Source: Simmondsia chinensis
Lineage: Eukaryota > Streptophyta > Magnoliopsida > Caryophyllales > Simmondsiaceae
Reading direction: 5' to 3'
Assembly (NCBI GenBank): GCA_018398585.1
Contig: JAGTTD010000001.1
Location: 10,852,501 to 10,916,500 of the forward strand
Length of the DNA stretch: 64,000 bases
The translations under genes were made by a program, and so were the position numbers. The stretch's first letter is position 1, and each line of letters begins with the position of its first letter. Below, piece by piece: positions 56,801 through 64,000 of the stretch. Under the pieces are notes generated by a model, which was not told the DNA's origin, made no database searches, and worked only from the letters and a program-made list of their open reading frames with translations.

Positions 56801-58966
56801 AGGAACCTAGATTAAGCTTAAATGAGCCAAAATATTGCATGCTTAATTCGAGCTCACCGAGCTTAGATCAAGCCAAGCCCGAGATTTTGACGAACTGAGT
56901 TCAAGCTTTAACTTTCCGAGCTGAGCAAGCGTCGAGCCGAGCCTGAGCCAAGCTTAATGCAAACAAGCCAAGCCTCGAGTATGGTGGGCGCGGGCTTGGC
57001 TCGGCTCGGCTCAAATACATCCTCATTTTACCAACCAGAACCAAGTGTTCTCAAGTACTCTTTACATTTATGTAATGTATGTGATGGTGATGCATTGCAG
57101 AGGTAAGGTGTGAAAGCAGACATTGTCGCCAACAAAGAAAGCAGAAGCAACTAATCAAAGGTACGTTAAACCAAAATGCTGTACGTATTCTATTTTTCAC
57201 GTAATTAATTTGTATATTTTTTAATATATATATATATATTCAAAATCCATTTACACCTCCTTTGATATATAACAATTTTTAGGGTTTCAAATCTATAGCA
57301 ATTCGATTATTTAAATTTATTTTTTCCTCTTTTTTCTAAATATTCAATTGTCTTCTTTTTCAACAAAATGTTCCAAACTCTTGTGTTTTCCTAAAGACTA
57401 GCTCAAAGACCTATTTTACCAAAATTTTCAGTTTTTTGAAGTTCCTTCCTTTGTAATTGGAGTGCTATTCTCCAAGCATTTTCTAGTCTTTTATCTTTAA
57501 TATTGAACTCTTGAAAAAAAACATATAAAATTATAGAAAGGATCATTTATGTTAAAAACCTTGACCAAATATGTCAATTCAAACTATTTACATTTAATTG
57601 TATCACATTATTCCATGTGTAGTTTACATTGTAAGATTTAATCTTGTAATGAAATTGAAATTAGGTTAATAAAGTAACTTTTGATTCACTAGAGAAGTCA
57701 CATGCAATTGGTCCAATACAAACCATCTGTTGAACCCATTTTAACCCACCAATGACCTTACAATTAAACATTATGTAGCCAACTACACATTAATTTTTAC
57801 TATAAGACTAAATTGATACAACTAAAAATACAAAAAAGTTAAATTAACACAGTAGACAAAGTATAAGAGTCTATAACGTAATTGAGTTACCTGATTGACA
57901 TGACACAGGCATTGCATACGCGGCAGGCAGCACTCTAGCACTATCCTCCTTTGCAATCCTAGTGTTTATGCGACACCGGCGAATCAAACGAGAAGAACGC
58001 AAGTTATTAGTAAAACAACGCCAAGAGATACTTAATGCAAACAACCATGGCAAATCAGCCAAGCTTTTCACTGCCAAAGAGATCAAGAGAGCTACAAATA
58101 ATTTCTCCCAAGAGAATCTAATTGGCTCTGGTGGATTTGGAGAGGTCTTCAAGGGAACCCTTTGTGATGGAACCTTAACCGCTATCAAACGCGCTAAGCA
58201 TGGAAACACTAAGGGTACCGAACAAGTGCTGAATGAAGTTCGAGTCCTTTGTCAAGTGAATCATTGTAGTCTGGTCAGGCTCCTTGGTTGTTGTGTTGAA
58301 CTCGAGCATCCAGCTCTGGTTTATGAGTATGTGCCCAATGGATCGCTGTTTGATCATTTGTATAGGCAATCTAGGTTGACACTGCTATGGAAACAGAGAC
58401 TGAATATAGCCTTGATGACTGCTGAAGGACTTGCGTATCTCCATTTCTCTGCCGTGCCACCCATTTTTCATCGAGATATAAAATCGAGCAACATTTTGTT
58501 GAATGAGAAGTTGGAGGCTAAAGTTTCCGACTTTGGACTCTCGCGATTAGTGGATACTGAAGCGACCCATATTTCAACGTGTGCTCAGGGGACGTTAGGG
58601 TACCTTGATCCTCAATATTATCGCCTCTTTCAATTGACTGATAAGAGCGATGTGTACAGTTTCGGGGTCGTTCTCCTAGAGTTACTTACTTCCAAGAAAG
58701 CGATAGATTTTAGCAGAGATGTCGAAGATGTAAGCTTGGTTGCTTACATCAGAAAAATGGTGAATAAAGAAAGATTAATGGATGTTGTGGATCCAACCAT
58801 CCGAGAAAAAGCAAGTGCAGTGGAAATGGAAACTATGAAGTCAATTGGGAATTTAGCAATGGCTTGTTTGGATGAGCAAAGGCAAAATAGGCCTACTATG
58901 AGAGAAGTGGTAGAGGAGATTCAATATATTCTTCATGTCGTAACAAACTTAGCTTCTAAGACTTAG
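44838..58966 (+). CDS. WAKL20-like: Wall-associated receptor kinase-like protein (WAKL15/20 type), 4 exons
   Basis: Exons: 44838-45256, 46165-46517, 57101-57160, 57909-58966; all introns are GT-AG, phases match, and the total of 1,890 nt gives 629 aa plus TAG. The ATG at 44838 opens a signal peptide (MPSRTALLATALLLLFCCIT). Residues about 24-130 are the cysteine-rich GUB_WAK wall-binding domain (CPDCGHHRVPYPLSTGPTCG); about 215-256 is an EGF-like, WAK-associated segment. A membrane span is at about 279-298. The kinase domain has GSGGFGEVFKG (350), Lys371, Glu387, HRDIKSSN with Asp467, DFG at 485 and GTLGYLDPQYY, so an active RD-type Ser/Thr kinase is expected. The family sits in the plasma membrane, senses wall pectin or related cues and signals inside. 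Intron 2 is 10.6 kb. Exon choice is my own reading; the splice junctions need RNA support. Confidence 0.93.
45257..46164 (+). other. Intron 1 of the kinase gene
   Basis: Donor ATAG|GTACTC and acceptor TTACATAG|GTACAT; 908 bp, AT-rich, with poly-A and poly-T runs. No nested feature recognised. Confidence 0.8.
48160..50480 (-). pseudogene. Old LINE ORF2 (reverse transcriptase) relic
   Basis: Right to left: KASRYDGFNFKFIKNI with MSLIPKRQV (50221-50033, RT beginning); LLNYFQALSGLHINFHESAI (about 49520-49440); LPTKYLRIPLGASPRHEATC and WKAKTISKAGCLTSIKSMLY (49412-49180), the conserved segment after the RT core; and WGIEGFSSSSCMTCWDDYI (48471-48410), the zf-RVT-like end. Many stops and frame changes. 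It is much older than the LINE at 21372. Confidence 0.75.
50640..51113 (-). mobile_element. Ty1/copia LTR with start of gag
   Basis: The LTR is 50862-51113 with TGTTGGG/CCCAACA inverted ends. On the minus strand the PBS ATTGGTATCAAAG follows directly, then a gag start: MEMLKIDNLSRVTKFEIELF and DLLVQQGLHKELQD (50830-50690). The rest of the element is missing or unrecognisable to the left. Confidence 0.75.
51301..51358. repeat. (TA)n-(GA)n compound microsatellite
   Basis: About ten TA units followed by an interrupted GA tract. Confidence 0.9.
51359..51888 (+). other. LTR-like promoter segment, unassigned
   Basis: CTATAAATATCCAC near 51690 followed by a leader with AAAACCCTAG looks like the TATA and leader of a plant LTR. 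I found no ends, TSD or partner. Confidence 0.3.
51889..52254. mobile_element. MULE-like MITE (348 bp) with 9-bp TSD
   Basis: The TSD TAGGTTCTT is at 51889-51897 and 52246-52254, identical. The TIRs start GGGTTATTTATGCCAAAGG and, reversed, GGGTTATTTGTATCAAAGG, and continue for about 130 bp (TCAATTTGGTCCCT against AGGACTAAATTGA). It has no coding sequence. A decayed relative of one arm lies at about 57800-57870, next to the exon 4 acceptor. Confidence 0.9.
52255..54200. other. Intronic sequence, no gene recognised
   Basis: 52350-52640 (CACGATTTTTATAATGGTTC and following) resembles the middle of a copia LTR, unproven. The rest has only short frames without motifs. Confidence 0.35.
54200..55745 (-). 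pseudogene. LINE ORF1 relic (RRM + DUF4283)
   Basis: The RRM end is at 55740-55570 (GFGFLRFVIKEDIAAAIKEM, DGRVLGKLRMFVNWA). DUF4283 is at 55524-55020 (LNKSLVYLLSKSLEATHLNK, QYKFLFTFE, then WCKENFYSIMGHVGDVICA and GARMEVGRVLVDT). Several stops. The text LRMFVNWA is doubled by an exact 24-bp tandem duplication at 55601-55648. It lies antisense in intron 2 and could belong to the same old LINE as 48160-50480, but the gap holds unrelated inserts. Confidence 0.72.
55601..55648. repeat. Exact 24-bp tandem duplication in the RRM
   Basis: Two adjacent copies starting GCCCAATTTACAAACATCC (55601-55624 and 55625-55648). The frame is kept and eight residues are repeated. Confidence 0.9.
56318..56424 (-). 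mobile_element. Diverged Au-like SINE
   Basis: On the minus strand it reads GTTGGGGGCCCTTGGACAAA, CCTCTCTTTGTGG, GTACATTTGGCGGGAGCCC in Au order. No TSD or full 5' end was found. Its GTTGGGGGC start resembles the Au part of the 5S-headed copies. Confidence 0.6.
56559..57031. mobile_element. hAT-type MITE rich in GAGCC/GGCTC
   Basis: The body is 56567-57023 (457 bp). The ends are CTAGGGGTGTAAATGAGC and, reversed, AGGATGTATTTGAGCCGAGC. The 8-bp flanks are TATTTTAC (56559-56566) and CATTTTAC (57024-57031), 7 of 8. The interior is packed with GAGCC and GGCTC motifs. It ends 78 bp before exon 3 of the kinase gene, inside intron 2. Confidence 0.82.
57161..57908 (+). other. Intron 3 of the kinase gene
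   Basis: Donor AAAG|GTACGT, acceptor GACACAG|GCATTG; 748 bp, AT-rich, with a (TA)n tract near 57223 and a decayed MITE arm near 57800-57870. Confidence 0.8.
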
Positions 58967-60947
58967 TTCCGGGAAATTTTGCTAGAATTGTCTATTCATG
59001 CTTTTGGCATCCATTTGTTCCCTTTTAGCAGGTAATAAATCTGCGCTACATAGTTACTTTGACTCTACATTTTACTTTAAGTACCCTTATTAAGATAGGG
59101 GTATTTAAATGTATGTATGATACTTAGATGCTTCATGTTAAACCATAACATTAAAGAAAAAAAAAATCTCTTAGGGTCCATTTGTAATTCTAATAGTTTT
59201 GTAGGAAGAAAAAAATATGGAGAAATTTTGTTTGTATGTGTTTGGAAGGTATGGAAAATTTAATGGAAAAAAGTATTAAAAAAACGTTATGAAAGTCTTA
59301 GTTAACTTCGAGAATTTTATTTTTTTTAAAGAAAAATGAATGAGGAAAGTTTGAGAAAAATCACATTACATCTAAGTTGCTAATATGTTTTTCTCTGACA
59401 ATTAAAATTTGATATAAAATTATATCCACTAAACTCATTTTAATTGAAGTCTAGGGCAAGAGAGTATCAAATTAGAGGGACTAAGAATATGAGGATCTAT
59501 TTTATGACCTAAATTGATTCAAAGAAAATTGAGGACTTGTGTGATAACTAATCAAAGGAAACAACAACTAATCTTAGGGACTTGACTTCTAATGGGAAAA
59601 GGATATGGAATTCAAACCTAGGGTTTTGAATCCATTATTAGCTAATTACTCTTCCATTAACTCTTAAATTGTTGCTTATTGAGGGCCACACAAGTAGTGG
59701 TTTTAGCTACAAACTTCAACCTTCTAAGATGATAGTGTTAGTTACCATATACTGATCCTATCTAACTAAAGCATAGGAAAAATAAGCTCTACTTAACAAT
59801 TCTATAAAAAAAACTATTGCTTGATCAATTAATCCTAAGGCTACCAGCGCAAAGAATTAATTCGTATGTATCAACATCAATGATTAAAGGTTACAAACTC
59901 AATAGTCATCTCCATTGAATAATTAATAAAACATAATACTTCAAGGTCTCACAACCAAGCAATTCAGGAAGCATAATTGAATTATTCCAAAATAAAAGTA
60001 ATACAATACTAAAAGGACTAAGGCTTCACTTACCCCTAAAAAGCAATTTAGCTCTCCATCAAGGATGAATCGATGAAGGCGGAGATGCACGAGCCCATGC
60101 CGATCTTCGTGCCGCCTTGCCCATGTTTCAATGAGGGGAATTCGTTGATGAAAAGCGAAAAAATGGTGAAGAGGCAAAGATGGAGGAGGATGGCATGAAT
60201 GAGGGGAAATCACTCTGCGGGCTGTGGCTCTCCTCTCCCTCTTTAATCGATCCTCATTGCCGCCTACCCCAATTGCAGAAGAAGAGAATGAAATAGTGAA
60301 TCATAGGCTATGATCTTGGCTCGAGGAAGAGCTTTTGACCATATCCAAAGAAGACCCTTGAATAAATTTTGGGAAGATTGTCAGAAAAATTATCTGGGAT
60401 GACGAATTCAACATGCGGAACATGCTCTAGATTAACCTTGAGATTATCAGCTTGTATAGTCTTCTCTTAATGTTTTTCATTATTGAGCCCAATTGCTATA
60501 TAGGAGAGTTCAACCTTAATATTATCAGCTGTATAAGCTTTCCTTCATGTCCTTTATCGTTGAAGTCAATTGTTATTTGGGTTCATCTCCTATTTCTTCT
60601 TCACTCTTTGATTGTTTTGCTGTACTTCAATATATACCTCATCAATGCTATCATCATATTCTTCAATGTTAAGGTCCTTCCTTCACTATTTATTTCTTGT
60701 TTTGTCATTGCTCCTACAGTACTATCAATAGTAACCAACTTTGATTGATTTTCTTCTATTTTATTTGGTTCTTTGACAATCTTAATCATAGTTAGTATAT
60801 CTGCTCCAAATGCTTAGAATCTCCTCCATATGTCCGATGATCCTGTGACGCTTCAATTCACTAGCAAGCTCAATATCAAGTTGACAACAATCATAATAGA
60901 TATATGCCCATTGTTGTTCTTGCTTTGCATAGATTACATCATCGGGA
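58967..60947. other. 3' flank of the kinase gene, no gene recognised
   Basis: AT-rich, with short motif-free frames on both strands. The phrase (T/A)TTATCAGC(T)TGTATA recurs near 60447 and 60525 as part of a weak direct repeat. An AATAAA-like signal, TAATAAAT, lies at about 59033, some 70 bases after the stop. Confidence 0.4.
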
Positions 60948-61369
60948 TGTTGGAATATTACTCTTAATATGGACTTCTATTAATAATATTTTGGTTTTGA
61001 CAAAATAAATTAATAGGCTAAATATCTGGTTTACAGACAGGTTGTGTGAGCATATTATATTACGCCCACCTCATTATGTTATTATATGGATGTTATTTAG
61101 TGTAGGTCTATAAATCTGACAAAGCCTTTTATGGGTGGGCCCATCAGATTATTATAAATAAGAAAGGTTAGGTTCCCTCTCTTCTCCATTAGGGTTTACT
61201 GTTTCCATAAATGGTTACCATATTGTAGAGAGATGGAGAGGAAGATCTAGCCATATCTTCTCATTCGTCAAAACTCTACAGGTCATGGCTTAACAAGGTA
61301 TGTATTCTTCCATATTTGGTTTATATGTATTGTGCTATAAATACATGTATATGATAATATTGTCTTACA
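60948..61369 (+). mobile_element. Probable 5' LTR of a copia element
   Basis: It starts TGTTGGAATATTACTCTTAA and ends TTGTCTTACA. ATTATAAATAAG near 61150 is a TATA box. The next bases, GCAGTATCTGAGCC, resemble a decayed tRNA-Met PBS. The orientation matches the gag at 62957. Confidence 0.6.
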
Positions 61370-62950
61370 TGCAGTATCTGAGCCTATATACACAGATTTA
61401 TAGCCTTAAAGATTTCGATTACCTTGTTTGGCTATATGAAACAATGATGAGTTTAATTTAATCTCCTATTCACAATTTTCATTTTGGCTCATGATCTAGA
61501 TTTGTCCTCTTTTGAAACATATTATGCATCCAAATTGATTATTATGTTAAAACATTGATAAAAAAGGTTTAAAATCTTGCTTTTGAATCTAAAACACAAA
61601 TTTTATTAGAGGATTATGTGTTTATCATGAATAATTATTGTCAATTTACATCAAAATACACAAATATCAAAAACCCAATTTTGGCCAATTAATTGTGACA
61701 TATTTTTTCTCAATTCTATTGATGAAATTGATCCTATTTTTGAATTCTTTGGATAGAAAAAATCTTAGATTGAGATATTGAGTTGTCAAATTTAAATTCA
61801 GGCACATGTGGATAGGAAATTTATCCTATTTTTCTAACATATACTTTTTTAATTGACATATGTGGTTTATATAACTATAAGATTACATAATCATGAATAG
61901 TTTATAACTGATACATGTGGCTTGCATATCATATAAATTACACGTGCTTAAGTCAAAAGGAAAGGATAATGTGGTTTACATAACCACATCACTCCACTTT
62001 CGGTAACTGATAGATTAACATGTTTCCTCTTTATTTTAGGTAACTAACAGATTTATTTAAATAAAAAAGGGAGAAAGGTGATATTGATTTGATATACTTG
62101 GAAATATTTGACAATATTTAAATCGAAATACATAGTGGTAACCCAAACTATATTATTGTAAATTCATTAAGAAACTCTAATTTCCAAAATATGAAGTGAT
62201 TGATCATGAATTTGATTCAATTTCGTATTGAATCGATTGAATCTTCCCAATCAAACATCATCGCTTTTAGAAGATCACCTTTTTGAATAATTTCTTATTT
62301 CGTCTAGGAACCCTATTGTTGAGAATTTTGGGTTTCATTTCTTAAATAGAATTATACACTCTCTTTTACCAAATATATTTATGTATCTTGCAATTGTTGC
62401 AAGAATTTGTTCACCTCATGAATGCAATATTGTTTTTGATTATTGAAGGCACATCAATTGCAAAGTGTCTAGAGTGTGCATAAATTACATGCATAATAAT
62501 TTCAGCCTGCTTTATTAAATTAGGCATAAAAATTTTTCAATGGGTTGATAGTATAGATTGAACTAAACCATAGTCACCAAAGTGGCTCGTCTAGTGAAAT
62601 GTGTGGCTTGTCTCATGTTGTTTGGGATACTACACTAATTAAGCATACAATGACAGCGCTAAGGAGGTCATTATGATTCTTTAGCCACGTAGAACTAACG
62701 CGTAATATAGTGCTAGAGATTTACATTGCTATTAGAGAGTCATATTGCCCAAAGGCGATAGACATTTCTTTGAGTAGAGTGATCTCATTTGATGTTTATG
62801 TGTTAAAAGAGTAACTACTTAAATGTTGCATTATTCACCCAAAGGTGGGAATGCAATGATGTGCCTAGACTCTTTATGATATAATGGCCATTAGGTCATA
62901 AAGCATGTATATCTATTGCTCACTAATGATTTATTTCTTTTATTGAATGG
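61370..62950. other. Leader of the copia element or unrelated insert
   Basis: 1.6 kb, AT-rich, with no ORF and no motif I recognise. It is longer than a usual copia leader, so another insertion may be present. Confidence 0.35.
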
Positions 62951-62956
62951 TTTTGT

Positions 62957-63960
62957 TTGCAATGAATAATATCAACACTACCTTCGAAGCCCTGACTGTG
63001 CAGAACCTCAAGACATAGAGAGAAGGTATTAAATTTTCCTTGGGGGTTGCTAACTTTGACTTATCCCTTTGTGTTGATGCACTTGTCGCCTTAAATAATG
63101 AGAGTAGTAATGAGGAAAAGAATTTTGTTAGCGTTGAGAATGGTTTAAATGTCTTGTGCTTATGGTAAATGAAAAGAACCATAGCTGAACATCTTATGAG
63201 TGGCTTATTTGTGACTGAGAAAGCAAAACAATTCCTAGATGTTGTAGGACAACAATACTAAGTGTCCAATAATGTTGAAACTTGAGACCTAATGAGTGAG
63301 CATACGGGTATTAAATATAATAAAAAGGGTGTTGTTAATGACTATGTCCTGAAAATGGTCCACGTCCAAACTAAACACAAATCTCATAATGTGTCCCTTC
63401 CTGATTCCTTCATAGTTCATCATACTCTTAAAACTTAACTCTCGAGTGTTTCCTAAATCAAAATTGCTTAGAATACCCAAAAGGAAACCCGGTCTATCAA
63501 TCATCTCATTACTCAATGTGTTGCAGAGGAAAACAAAATCAAGAGTGAAAAACCCTAGACTCTCTGCCTAACATTGCACTACTAGTTAATAAGCCCAAAC
63601 AAAAATTTGATAAGGCTAGTACCTCAAAGCCTAAGTTTCAAGTGCATAAGAAAGGTGAGGGTTTTAATAAGGGTGGTAAGGATCAGACTTATAATGTAAG
63701 AGTTCCTCAAATTGCAACCATTAAATTTTGAAAAAAAGTGTTACTTCTGCAAGAAAAGAGGTCATAAAAGGGTTGAATGCACTAAGTTCCGTTCTTAGCT
63801 TAAAAAAAAGGCGCTGAACAAGATAACTCACTAGCTTATGTTTGTTTAGAATTTAATTTAGTCGATATTCCACCAAATATTTGGTGGATTGACAACGGTG
63901 CAACTATTCATGTTGTTATAATTTTGCTGGGATTCAAAAACAAACAAAAGCCAACCTAAG
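62957..63960 (+). pseudogene. Ty1/copia gag and start of protease (runs off window)
   Basis: From MNNINTTFEALTVQNLKT the gag text continues across stops: IKFSLGVANFDLSLCVDALV, MKRTIAEHLMSGLFVTEKAK, KMVHVQTKHKSHNVSLPDSF. The zinc knuckle CYFCKKRGHKRVEC (near 63740) is intact CX2CX4HX4C. Then WWIDNGATIHV (near 63886) is the protease start, with DNG in place of the active DSG. Pol would lie beyond 64000. At least six stops; not functional. Confidence 0.82.
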
Positions 63961-64000
63961 TTAGAGTCCAAGATTAAAGTTGGGAATAGTCATTCTTGAG

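Larger units (their letters stand above)
46518..57100 (+). other. Intron 2 of the kinase gene (10.6 kb)
   Basis: Donor GCAA|GTAAGT and acceptor GCATTGCAG|AGGTAAG. It holds a LINE ORF2 relic, a copia LTR with gag, a MULE-like MITE, a LINE ORF1 relic, an Au-like SINE and a hAT MITE. 46518-48100 is AT-rich without a recognisable feature. The LINE and copia relics lie antisense to the gene. Confidence 0.85.

Noticed and set aside
59941..60213. 90-aa minus-strand frame after the kinase
   Set aside because: No motif, no homologue I recognise, and no supporting signals.

Overview
The window is nuclear DNA from a flowering plant, most likely a dicot. The evidence is GT-AG introns in a wall-associated receptor kinase-like gene, Au-family SINEs, L1-type LINEs with plant DUF4283/RRM ORF1 proteins, a Ty3 chromovirus, Ty1/copia fragments, hAT and Mutator-like (MULE) DNA elements, and AT-rich intergenic sequence. 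I cannot name the species. There is one intact host gene. Almost everything else is transposon, transposon relic or tandem repeat.

Layout. 1-5131: a 21-bp minisatellite (1-120 and 4010-5131) around a decayed retroelement coding region (2044-2978) and a rearranged duplication. 5720-9480 (minus): a broken MULE-type gene with a Ulp1 (C48) cysteine-protease domain, carrying an Au SINE and a solo LTR. 10340-11650: the minisatellite again, in blocks that flip orientation. 12640-18810 (minus): a LINE ORF1 split by two small gag-only LTR retrotransposons; one of them is a three-LTR composite. 21372-27059: a full-length LINE whose ORF2 is closed only by four in-frame stops. 28504-38101: a four-layer nest (MULE-like TIR element > hAT > Ty3 chromovirus > 5S-rRNA-headed SINE), each layer with its own target-site duplication (TSD). 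38410-44492: a second MULE-like element holding a deleted Ty3 element, a second 5S-headed SINE and a giant foldback hairpin. 44838-58966 (plus): the receptor kinase gene, four exons with a 10.6-kb intron full of transposon debris. 60948-64000: LTR and gag of a copia element that runs off the end.

How it fits together. The kinase gene reads without a break through all four exons (629 aa) despite the insertions around and inside it. A small MULE-like MITE lies about 100 bp upstream of its ATG. The most unusual item is a SINE whose 5' half is a 5S rRNA sequence and whose 3' half is Au. Two copies are present, each with a long TSD, and each is missing from the sister LTR of the element it entered. 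Two related gag-only LTR families also share a short palindrome before the 3' LTR, with a paired base change between them.
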